Below, one piece after another: positions 35,734 to 43,322 of a DNA stretch of 52,087 bases. The DNA comes from Pedobacter glucosidilyticus. GTDB lineage: Bacteria; Bacteroidota; Bacteroidia; Sphingobacteriales; Sphingobacteriaceae. The stretch lies in contig NZ_DLHN01000036.1 in NCBI RefSeq assembly GCF_002483235.1, forward strand, positions 1-52,087, written 5' to 3'. The position numbers and the translations under genes were made by a program. How positions within the stretch are numbered: position 1 is the stretch's first letter; every line of letters begins with the position of its first letter. The notes under the pieces are model-generated. The model had not been told where the DNA came from and searched no databases. It worked only from the letters and a program-made list of their open reading frames with translations.

Positions 35734-35770
35734 AAAAAGCTGTTCTCTTCATATTTAGAGCAGCTTTTTT
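35734..35770 (+). terminator. Intrinsic terminator
   Basis: AAAAAGCTGTTCT and AGAGCAGCTTTTTT form a stem with one G-T pair and a 10-nt loop, followed by T residues. It ends the 34541-35707 transcript before operator site 2, so the two secreted genes are separate transcription units. Confidence 0.85.
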
Positions 35771-35811
35771 TATTTAATGTATTTACTTCCCAACAGTTTA
35801 ATATAACAACA

Positions 35812-35860
35812 AATACTACATATGTATTATTGAAGCCCATAACATTTTGTTGAACTTTTG
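35812..35860 (+). promoter_or_regulatory. Operator-like repeat and promoter, site 2
   Basis: AATACTACATATGTATTATT (35812-35831) is the most symmetric of three copies, with nine of ten base pairs matching. Exactly 29 nt later comes the G of TTTG (35857-35860). ATTG at 35829-35832 is a candidate -33 core. From about 35853 to the start codon the sequence is nearly the same as in front of the 34541 gene. Confidence 0.68.
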
Positions 35861-35883
35861 AGATAATCAAATCTCAAAATAAA

Positions 35884-37548
35884 ATGAAAAAATTACTACT
35901 TATTGCATTGATGGTTGTAGCAGGAAGCTCGGCATTTGCACAATTAAAAGTAAGCACTAAAAGCTTAGATTTAGAATCTCAAAACAAACATAAAGGCTGG
36001 AAAATTATTGATGCTGGTGTTGATGAACAATCTCAAAAAACTTATATTAAGTTTTCACAAGCTGTGTGTGATGCGTCTAGCGGATTTAACACCATCACTT
36101 TTAAAGGTGTGAAATGGAATATTGATAAATTAAATTTCGATAGTGATTTTAATTATATCAATACCGAAAAAAACAACTATTCTAACACAGAGGAAGCCTT
36201 AAAGAACAATGAAATTGTTTTAGGTAGAAAATATCAAGTTTTGATGAATAACATTACCAATTTAGCCGGAGGTATAGCCATGCCCTCAGGCCCAATTGAT
36301 AATTCTTACATGTTTCAAAATATCATTTCGGGTACTTCTGGTTTAACAGGTTTTAAGCTTGGCGTTTCTTATATAGGTTTAAAATTAAATGCTGAAGTAG
36401 GTAAAACTGGTGGAGGCTTTTGCTCAGAAAATGCCACAGTTTATAAAGTTAGTGCTACAGATGTTAAAGAAGCTAAAGGGCAACTTTGGATACCCATGTT
36501 TAATCATCCTGTACCCAATGAAGGAAATGTATTATTTAATACCGGTAATGTAAATCCAGACCCTACAAAAACACATAATGTTTTTAGAAAATACAATGCA
36601 GAAGCACAAATCTTAAAAGAGAAGGTATTTACTTTTGATTATCAATGCTTAGTTTATGGAAAAGAGATAGAAATCGCCCCAGGTAAATTTGATTATGTTT
36701 TTTTGACCAGACCAATCAATTATAAGAAATCTCCAGGTAAACTTGTGCCTGCTAACCAGTATGAATACATCAGAGTTGATGGAATAACTTACGAAACCAA
36801 AGAACAATTAACCATTACGGCACCAAACTCTCAATGGAACATTACCCAAGTTTTAGAAAAAAACGGAGCTGTTTATTTGTTTGGCGAGGCAGGAAAAGCT
36901 CATAACATTTATGCAGATTTTACTGTACCTAAAGCCGAGGATTATCCAAATGTACAAATTGCGAAAATAGAAGGTGGTAAACTAGCCTACGTGAAATGCA
37001 TTACTCAACAAAATATACAAGCGGCTTTAGTAAATGTAAACGGAGAGAAGGTGAAGCCAGAATTATGCTTTAGAGTTACAGATTTACAAATGGATGTAAT
37101 TAACGGTAAGTTTATTTACAGCGGCCAAATTTATATAGGAGCCCAACGTGAGAACGCTTTGATTAATGCAATATTTAACCAGAATGGAGATTTAGAAAAA
37201 TACATAGTTAAAGAGGCTGATTATTCTAAAGGATATTTTACTTTTTCTAAAGACAAAAATACCATGTATTGGATTATACAAGATGTAACCGAATATAATA
37301 AATGGGATAAAAAAGCTGGAACTATTACTCCAAAAGAATCTAAGCAAGTGATTACTGCACCATCAGTTATCATTTATGATATGGCTAGTAAAAATATCAA
37401 ATATGAATCGTTAAAAAATGAAAGTTGGGGATTGAAATTTAACGATACGATACTTTTAGACCATGATGATAAAGTATTGCTATTAGGTGCCAACATCACT
37501 AAAAAGGCTAAAGAAAGCGAAGTTGTATTTGTAACTATTCAAAAATAA
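35884..37548 (+). CDS. Secreted protein of unknown function, beta-propeller-like
   Basis: A 554-residue exported protein; the signal peptide is MKKLLLIALMVVAGSSAFAQ. No enzymatic or lipoprotein motif is visible. The sequence is dominated by alternating beta strands (SKQVITAPSVIIYDMASKNI, SKGYFTFSKDKNTMYWII), suggesting a propeller or stacked beta domains. Cysteines are few. It is followed after 6 nt by a 223-residue outer-membrane-like protein, so the two are co-transcribed, possibly as a cell-surface or periplasmic module. Its promoter carries operator site 2. The upstream gene 34541 has the same leader but a different protein body, so promoter capture or distant paralogy are both possible. 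Confidence 0.7.
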   Translation: MKKLLLIALMVVAGSSAFAQLKVSTKSLDLESQNKHKGWKIIDAGVDEQSQKTYIKFSQAVCDASSGFNTITFKGVKWNIDKLNFDSDFNYINTEKNNYSNTEEALKNNEIVLGRKYQVLMNNITNLAGGIAMPSGPIDNSYMFQNIISGTSGLTGFKLGVSYIGLKLNAEVGKTGGGFCSENATVYKVSATDVKEAKGQLWIPMFNHPVPNEGNVLFNTGNVNPDPTKTHNVFRKYNAEAQILKEKVFTFDYQCLVYGKEIEIAPGKFDYVFLTRPINYKKSPGKLVPANQYEYIRVDGITYETKEQLTITAPNSQWNITQVLEKNGAVYLFGEAGKAHNIYADFTVPKAEDYPNVQIAKIEGGKLAYVKCITQQNIQAALVNVNGEKVKPELCFRVTDLQMDVINGKFIYSGQIYIGAQRENALINAIFNQNGDLEKYIVKEADYSKGYFTFSKDKNTMYWIIQDVTEYNKWDKKAGTITPKESKQVITAPSVIIYDMASKNIKYESLKNESWGLKFNDTILLDHDDKVLLLGANITKKAKESEVVFVTIQK

Positions 37549-37554
37549 TTAGCC

Positions 37555-38226
37555 ATGAAGAAGCTCATTCTAACATTAGCTTTTATATTTTTTATGATAA
37601 AAGCTCAAGCACAAGACGACCAGTTTTATATTGGTATTTACCAGATGACTAAAGCCAATGCAGTATCAAAATCTGGAGATGTTAAGTTTAATGCCAATAA
37701 ATTGATTTTCAAAATAGATTGGATTAGTGACGAATCATCATGGCTAACTTTAGATTTATCTGCTTTACCTAATATTGATTGGGGCGGTAGCGTAGCGCCT
37801 CCAGAAACTTTTCATGGTGCTTTGGCCGAAATAGATTTTGGTTGGTATTTTAATCCCAACAAACCTATAAAAATTGTAGGTTCTAGAACCTATATGGGTT
37901 TAGGTATTATTGGAGGATATAAATATGGTGGTTTAGGAAGTATTGGCATTACTTTTCCGGGCTTAAGCTTCTCGGCTTTAACCAAAGTAAATTCTAAAAT
38001 TGTGGTGAATACTAAGTACCAATATTCGTTTTACTGGAATAATACCGATAGTGAGTACAGTGCCAGAAATACCAAGCTGAGTTTTGATGCTACTTACAAA
38101 TTAACTGATAAGTTTGGATTAACTGTAAGCCCTAATTTTAATACTTATACCACAGAAACCGGAGTAAACAATTTGGTAAAAGGAACCTATAAATCAGTTG
38201 ATTTTGGTTTTAGTTTATTTTGGTAA
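37555..38226 (+). CDS. Secreted, probably outer-membrane beta-barrel protein
   Basis: A 223-residue exported protein with signal peptide MKKLILTLAFIFFMIKAQAQ. The remainder alternates hydrophobic and polar residues and ends in VDFGFSLFW, a terminal aromatic residue typical of outer-membrane barrels assembled by BAM. Segments such as EIDFGWYFNPNKP, YMGLGIIGGYKYGGLGSIG and KYQYSFYWNN look like transmembrane strands of an 8-10-strand barrel. There is no family I can name. It starts 6 nt after the stop of the 554-residue secreted protein, so both are made from one message, and a strong terminator follows at 38251. A structural partnership is likely but unproven. Confidence 0.68.
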   Translation: MKKLILTLAFIFFMIKAQAQDDQFYIGIYQMTKANAVSKSGDVKFNANKLIFKIDWISDESSWLTLDLSALPNIDWGGSVAPPETFHGALAEIDFGWYFNPNKPIKIVGSRTYMGLGIIGGYKYGGLGSIGITFPGLSFSALTKVNSKIVVNTKYQYSFYWNNTDSEYSARNTKLSFDATYKLTDKFGLTVSPNFNTYTTETGVNNLVKGTYKSVDFGFSLFW

Positions 38227-38250
38227 AACTTTTGCCCTACCTATAATTTA

Positions 38251-38299
38251 AGAGGCTATTTCCTACATTTGCTTGTAAAAAGCATAGGAGATAGCCTCT
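38251..38299. terminator. Bidirectional terminator with 15-bp stem
   Basis: AGAGGCTATTTCCTA (38251-38265) and TAGGAGATAGCCTCT (38285-38299) pair with a single G-T wobble, and an inner TGCTT/AAGCA stem extends the structure. A T-run follows on the plus strand. It separates the convergent barrel-protein and histidine-kinase genes. Confidence 0.88.
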
Positions 38300-38313
38300 T
38301 TTTTATGGAGCAA

Positions 38314-40605
38314 CTAGGCTAATGGAATATTTATTTTAACTGTAGTTCCTTTAGGTTGATTTGCTACATACTCAAATCTGCCTTTTAAGTAATCTATTCT
38401 TACTTTAATATTTTTAAGCCCTAGCCCCTCCATTCCTGAGCTATTAGCATAATTAAAGCCAACGCCATTATCCGTTACTTCAACAAAGATTTCGGTTGCT
38501 GTTTTTTGTAAAAAAATCTTTAGATGAGTAGCTTCTGCATGTTTTATTACATTATTTATCAATTCTTGTATTACACGGTATAAAATAACTTCTTCGCTAT
38601 ATTCTAATTGGTCAGAAAAACCTTGAGTTTCAAAACTTATCTTTAAACTATCTTCATCTATTTTTTGAATAAAGCTCTTAATATCTGTAGCAATACCAGA
38701 TTTTAGTAAAAAGTTAGGCATCATTTTATGACTTATAATCCTAACTTCATTACAGCTCTCATCTACCAAAGCCATGGTTTTCTCTGCTAAAAACAAATCT
38801 TCCTTTTTGTGGATGTCTAATCTATCCATCAAGCCATTTAAGTTCATTTTAACCGCACTAAACATTTGTCCTACACCATCGTGTAAATCACTGGCAATTC
38901 GTTTTCTTTCATTTTCTTCTGCATCAATTACAGCTTTAGTAATTACCTCGCGTTGTGCCGCTTTTTCTGCGGCTAGTATAGCTTCTTGTTTTAGCTGTTG
39001 CCTACGATAAATGGCATAACCAATAAATAACAATAAGAAAGCACTAATTGACACAATAATAATAGTCGTATTTTTCTTGTTTATTTCTAATTGCTTTTGC
39101 CTTAATTCTAACTCTTTTAAAAGAGCTTCTTTTGATAATTCGCTAATTTTCTTTGATTTTTCAGAAGCTTCTATTCTGTTTGTAAATAATGCTTGTTTTT
39201 GACTAAGCAAGGTTAAACTATCTCTAACAATGCGTAAACCTGCGGTAGATAGTGCTAATTTTTGTTGCGCTAGTTTAAATAAGTTCTTACTAATGGTTAA
39301 GGATTTTATAGAATCAGTTTTATTTAACAAATTAATTCTAAACTCTTTTTGGTTAGTATCAAACAATGTTTGTAATTCTAAGAGTTTGTTATTAGAAGAT
39401 ATATTTGTGTAAAAATCTTTTGCTAGAATTTGAGAATCTTGATAAAGAAATGCCTTTTCAAAATCGTTTTTTAGCTTATAGAGGTTGGCAATAGACTCAT
39501 AAACTTGTGCTTTGTACACTTCAAATTCACTGTGTTTTTTTACAATCGCTAACGCTTTAAATAAGTTTTCTAAAGCAGTTTCTAATTGTTTTTCTTTAAC
39601 CAATAAATCAACAGAATTTACATAATTTAGCAGTATAGCTTCCTTTAAATCGTACTTTAAGGCGTAATCAATGCCTAGTTTAAAATATTTAGCTGCATTT
39701 TTTAAATCGTCAGTATTAGCATAGCAACTTCCCAAAGTATTTAAGCTTAGTGCATAAACATTTTTATTTTTGTTGTTTGATAAAGCAATCAGTTCTAAAT
39801 ATTGAGGTATAGCCTCTTTATATTTTTTTTGATCGTTTAGTATAGCTAGTTGATTGTTTCGAGCTAGAATTTGTAAGCCAATATCTCCAGATTTATCTGC
39901 TATATCTTTGGCTTTTTTATAGTAGTTAGTGGCGATATCAAAGTTCTTTTTATAATAATTAATCTCTCCAATGTTTAAGTAGGTATTGCCAATGTTTCTT
40001 TTCTCTCCTATTGCTAAATAGATATTTTGAGCTTTAAAATAGTATTCGAGTGCTTTATCATAGTCTTTTTTAATCAGCAGTTTTGCCCCAAGGTTATTTA
40101 AACATCCTGCTTGATTTAATTTGTCTCCCGCTTTCTCATAAATACTTAAAGCTTTTTCTAATGCTTGAATTGCTTTGTTATTATCTAGTAAAGTACCGTA
40201 AACAAAAGATAAATTAATGTATCCTCTGGCTGTTTCTCTATAAATATTATTTTCCTCACCATATTTTATACCTGTTAAGTAATAGCTTAAAGCTGTTTTA
40301 GGTTTTGATGTTAACTCATATAAATAGCCTAATTCATTATATCCGTAAACAACTAATAAATGATTTTTATTCTTCTTAGCCAGATTAATTCCATTCATAA
40401 AATTATTTGTTGCGCCAGCAGAATCTTCTACATTGATATATGATAAGGCTAATTTGTAATAAGTTTTAACTTTATTAGAATCGGATTTGATGATAGTAAT
40501 TACCCTTTTAAGACTATCAATTTTTACATTTTGAGCTTTAGCTACTGTACTAAATGCGGTAGCCAAAGCAGCTACTAATAGGAATAATAATTTTAAGTTT
40601 TTCAA
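38314..40605 (-). CDS. TPR-containing sensor histidine kinase (HisKA_3, NarX type)
   Basis: A 763-residue membrane sensor kinase. A signal peptide (MKNLKLLFLLVAALATAFST) is followed by roughly eight tetratricopeptide repeats (about residues 45-400, e.g. AGCLNNLGAKLLIKKDYDKA), a coiled coil (about 440-512), one transmembrane helix (513-533) and the kinase. The phosphorylated residue is H575 in ERKRIASDLHDGVGQMF; the ATPase domain has VIQELINNVIKHAEAT and TDNGVGF. The TPR region should lie in the periplasm as the sensing module. HisKA_3 kinases pair with NarL-type regulators, and one starts 389 nt away in the opposite direction. This domain plan is common in Bacteroidota; the signal is unknown. 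Confidence 0.93.
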   Translation of the reverse strand: MKNLKLLFLLVAALATAFSTVAKAQNVKIDSLKRVITIIKSDSNKVKTYYKLALSYINVEDSAGATNNFMNGINLAKKNKNHLLVVYGYNELGYLYELTSKPKTALSYYLTGIKYGEENNIYRETARGYINLSFVYGTLLDNNKAIQALEKALSIYEKAGDKLNQAGCLNNLGAKLLIKKDYDKALEYYFKAQNIYLAIGEKRNIGNTYLNIGEINYYKKNFDIATNYYKKAKDIADKSGDIGLQILARNNQLAILNDQKKYKEAIPQYLELIALSNNKNKNVYALSLNTLGSCYANTDDLKNAAKYFKLGIDYALKYDLKEAILLNYVNSVDLLVKEKQLETALENLFKALAIVKKHSEFEVYKAQVYESIANLYKLKNDFEKAFLYQDSQILAKDFYTNISSNNKLLELQTLFDTNQKEFRINLLNKTDSIKSLTISKNLFKLAQQKLALSTAGLRIVRDSLTLLSQKQALFTNRIEASEKSKKISELSKEALLKELELRQKQLEINKKNTTIIIVSISAFLLLFIGYAIYRRQQLKQEAILAAEKAAQREVITKAVIDAEENERKRIASDLHDGVGQMFSAVKMNLNGLMDRLDIHKKEDLFLAEKTMALVDESCNEVRIISHKMMPNFLLKSGIATDIKSFIQKIDEDSLKISFETQGFSDQLEYSEEVILYRVIQELINNVIKHAEATHLKIFLQKTATEIFVEVTDNGVGFNYANSSGMEGLGLKNIKVRIDYLKGRFEYVANQPKGTTVKINIPLA

Positions 40606-40815
40606 AATATGAAGCCATAAATTTCAGGTAAATAAGTAATAATTTTAATTATTTCAAAATTAAATTCATTAACAATGAATTTTAGGTTAGTGCCTTTTAT
40701 AAACTATCTTAGGGTTAGAGCTTAACAATATAATAAACTTAGCGCTATGTAAGTTTATCTAATAATGGCGTTTCTATTTAAGACGACGATTAATAATCTC
40801 CTTAATTCATTTAAT

Positions 40816-40864
40816 AATACTACATCTGTACTATTTTTACTAAGCTATTTTATGGCTTAATTTG
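40816..40864 (+). promoter_or_regulatory. Operator-like repeat and promoter, site 3
   Basis: AATACTACATCTGTACTATT (40816-40835) lies in the 389-bp gap between the kinase and response-regulator genes. Eight of ten base pairs are symmetric. Exactly 29 nt later comes the G of TTTG, within TTAATTTG (40857-40864), which matches TAnnTTTG at seven of eight positions. This places a promoter reading toward the regulator gene and suggests autoregulation. Elsewhere in the gap are a 9-bp AAATTCATT/AATGAATTT hairpin at 40662-40682 and little else. Confidence 0.62.
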
Positions 40865-40953
40865 ATATTTAATTAGGAAACACATTGTTGATGATGAAGA
40901 TTAATAATGCAATGTTAAAACTCAATTTTTATTAATTGTTGAGGTTTGATGGG

Positions 40954-40980
40954 AGGTTGCATGTAAGTGCAGCCTTTTTT
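40954..40980 (+). terminator. Terminator-like hairpin in the regulator leader
   Basis: AGGTTGCA (40954-40961) and TGCAGCCT (40968-40975) form a stem with one wobble pair and a 6-nt loop, followed by TTTTT. It stands only 14 nt before the regulator start codon, on the coding side. A five-codon open frame, ATG GGA GGT TGC ATG TAA (40949-40966), overlaps the left arm. It could be an attenuator or the end of a short RNA made from site 3. Confidence 0.55.
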
Positions 40981-40994
40981 AATAATTTTAGCTT

Positions 40995-41663
40995 ATGAAA
41001 AAGATACCCATTGCCATTGTAGATGATAAGCGATTACTTAGAAATGCTTTAAAAGACCAAATCAATTTTTCTAATGCTATTGAAGTGCTTTTTATAGCTG
41101 AAGACGGTGTTGATTTTTTGAAACAGATGGAGGAGCGGGCTCCAAGCGAGCGCCCCCTGGTGGTAATGATGGATATTGAAATGCCTAGGATGGATGGTTT
41201 AGAAACTGTATTAATTGCCAAGCAAATATATCCAGATGTGCAATTTATTATGCTTACTGTTTTTGATGATGAAAACAAAATTTTTGAAGCTATTAAAGCT
41301 GGCGCCTGTGGTTATTTGTTAAAAGATGAGAAAATTCCTGTTATTATTAAATCTATAAAAGATGTGATTGAAGATGGAGCTGTACCTATGTCTGCTACAG
41401 TAGCCAGAAAAACATTGTTGATGATTAAACAAGTTCCAGAAAAAGAAACTACTCAAACACAAAATTCTGAATATCAATTATCTACAAGAGAAATGAGCAT
41501 CCTAGAATTGATAGTAGATGGTTTAAACTATCAAGAAATTGCAGAAAAACTGTTTATTAGCCCGCATACCGTACGTAAACATATTGCAAACATTTACGAA
41601 AAGTTGCATGTTTCTAACAAAACCGCAGCTATAAAAATAGCATTAAAGAAAAAATGGTTCTAA
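40995..41663 (+). CDS. NarL/LuxR-type DNA-binding response regulator
   Basis: A 222-residue response regulator. The receiver domain (residues 1-125) has acidic D10/D11 (IAIVDDKRLLR), phospho-acceptor D60 (VMMDIEMPRMDG), and the LLKDE switch lysine. The C-terminal LuxR-type helix-turn-helix (about 155-222) reads LSTREMSILELIVDGLNYQE, IAEKLFISPHTVRKHIANIY and EKLHVSNKTAA. Such regulators bind inverted repeats as dimers after phosphorylation. Its cognate kinase is almost surely the HisKA_3 protein encoded divergently. The operator-like repeat in front of it and in front of two secreted-protein genes is its best candidate target. The leader holds a terminator-like hairpin. Confidence 0.94.
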   Translation: MKKIPIAIVDDKRLLRNALKDQINFSNAIEVLFIAEDGVDFLKQMEERAPSERPLVVMMDIEMPRMDGLETVLIAKQIYPDVQFIMLTVFDDENKIFEAIKAGACGYLLKDEKIPVIIKSIKDVIEDGAVPMSATVARKTLLMIKQVPEKETTQTQNSEYQLSTREMSILELIVDGLNYQEIAEKLFISPHTVRKHIANIYEKLHVSNKTAAIKIALKKKWF

Positions 41664-41820
41664 CCTGTTTTTCTTCCTTCATTAGATTTTCTAGTAGTCC
41701 AACCTCCACCTATAGGGCATCCGTCTATAAATTTAGATATCGATGATAATCATAACAGTTATCATTTAAAAACACGACATCTAAAGCCAAAACATCTTGA
41801 AGAATATTAGAATTGATAAT
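41660..41820 (-). pseudogene. Possible antisense coding remnant, unidentified
   Basis: Between the two signalling genes, the minus strand reads like protein in two adjacent frames: LQDVLALDVVFLNDNCYDYH in one, then SKFIDGCPIGGGWTTRKSNE and GRKTG-stop in the next, joined by a likely frameshift near 41735. The final stop overlaps the regulator stop codon. The glycine-cysteine composition looks protein-like rather than random, but I cannot name a family and there is no clear start. The 245-bp gap otherwise holds only the promoter region of the next gene. Confidence 0.25.
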
Positions 41821-41908
41821 TCTTATAGAAAATAAGTTAATTTTTCTTATAAAACTTATATTTGCAATATTTAATACCCATTATTGTACTCAATATTTAA
41901 ATAATTTG

Positions 41909-43213
41909 ATGCTTAAACTTAATCAAAAAGATAAATTTTCTTCTTTTTGGCTTTGGTGGAGAGGTGAAAATCTTAATTTTACGTTAGAGCGTAAAATTTT
42001 CCATTCATTTAGCCTCATTGTAATGGTTGCCCTTCTTTTTATCATCCCTGTAAATTATGTGAGTGGATTATACCATTCCTTCTTGTTAACCATAGAAATT
42101 TTTGTAGTACAAGCTTTAACCTATTACATTAGCAGGTTTAAAAATAATTTTAATTTGGCTATTGATATATCCGCTATCAATATCAACCTTATTCTTGGTA
42201 TAAATTACTTTTTTAATAGCGGTATAGAGGGCCCAACACTCTTGTTATATGCCTTAAGTTTATTTTTATTGCTATCTATATCAAGGCTTAGTAAACTAAT
42301 TTATCTGGTGCTGTTAAACCTTACTTGTGTAGCCATCATCACAGGTTTAGAATACTACAATGCAGATTTTATTATTGTTAACTATAATGATACCAACAGT
42401 AAGTATATAGATCTTCTTTTTTCTTACCTTGTTAGTTTAATTTTAATTTACGCTGGTACATCCTACCTAAAAAAAAGCTATATATTCCAAAGAAAAATTG
42501 TGCTTGAGAAGGCAGAAGCCCTAAAAGTTTTAAATAATGAAAAGGATAAAATATTTTCTGTTATATCTCATGATTTAAGAACCCCTTTAGCCAATATTCA
42601 ACAATATCTTGAGCTTGCCAATACCGTAGAACTTACCGATGAGGAAAGAAAAGTTATTAGAAAAGATTTATTAGAATTAACTAGAAACTCTTTAGAGCTG
42701 CTTAATAATTTACTGCATTGGTCTAAAAACCAGATGGACGGTAATATAGTTAATAAAAGATTTATCTTCATTGCAGAAGAATTAGCCTTGACCTTTAATT
42801 TCCTTAAAAGTTTTGCTCAGAAAAAAGATGTAGCTATAGAAATTTTTTTAGAGGAAAATATAGCTATTTACGCTGATTTAGATATGCTGAAATTAATCTT
42901 AAGAAACCTTATCCACAATGCGATAAAATTTTCTCCCGCCGGCGGATTAATTGATGTAACAATGGTTACCGAGCATGATCATTACCTGATTACTGTAGCC
43001 GATAAGGGTATAGGCATCAAGAAAAATGAACAGGCTGCAATTTTTACCATGAGCCCTAAAACCAATTATGGCACTAACAAAGAAAAGGGTACTGGTTTAG
43101 GGTTAATGCTATGTAAAGAATATACCGAAATGCAAGGTGGTAAAATTTGGTTTACCAGCACAGAACATGTAGGCACCACATTTTACGTTTCTTTACCTAA
43201 AAATAGTGCTTAA
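41909..43213 (+). CDS. Multispan membrane sensor histidine kinase (HisKA)
   Basis: A 434-residue sensor kinase. I start at ATG 41909 (MLKLNQKDKF); an in-frame TTG at 41813 would add 32 residues of poor quality. Six hydrophobic helices occupy about residues 33-205, forming a compact membrane sensor without a large periplasmic loop. The HisKA motif is FSVISHDLRTPLANIQQYLE; the ATPase has LILRNLIHNAIKFSPAGG, VADKGIGI and KGTGLGLMLCKEYTEMQGGK. It has no receiver domain and no dedicated response regulator of its own; it could feed the NarL-type regulator just upstream, but HisKA and HisKA_3 kinases usually use different partners. It is 245 nt from that gene and probably has its own promoter. Confidence 0.92.
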   Translation: MLKLNQKDKFSSFWLWWRGENLNFTLERKIFHSFSLIVMVALLFIIPVNYVSGLYHSFLLTIEIFVVQALTYYISRFKNNFNLAIDISAININLILGINYFFNSGIEGPTLLLYALSLFLLLSISRLSKLIYLVLLNLTCVAIITGLEYYNADFIIVNYNDTNSKYIDLLFSYLVSLILIYAGTSYLKKSYIFQRKIVLEKAEALKVLNNEKDKIFSVISHDLRTPLANIQQYLELANTVELTDEERKVIRKDLLELTRNSLELLNNLLHWSKNQMDGNIVNKRFIFIAEELALTFNFLKSFAQKKDVAIEIFLEENIAIYADLDMLKLILRNLIHNAIKFSPAGGLIDVTMVTEHDHYLITVADKGIGIKKNEQAAIFTMSPKTNYGTNKEKGTGLGLMLCKEYTEMQGGKIWFTSTEHVGTTFYVSLPKNSA

Positions 43214-43265
43214 ATAATACTCCTAAAAGCAAGCAATTTTAAGACTTTGGCATCATACAAAAATT

Positions 43266-43301
43266 CAAAAGCCATCTGCTAAAATTAACAGATGGCTTTT
43301 G
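43266..43301. terminator. Bidirectional terminator, 13-bp stem
   Basis: CAAAAGCCATCTG (43266-43278) and CAGATGGCTTTTG (43289-43301) pair perfectly around a 10-nt loop between the convergent kinase and carB genes, with A/T runs within the outer stem. Confidence 0.9.
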
Positions 43302-43322
43302 CTTTGATGATTTTATCTCTCG

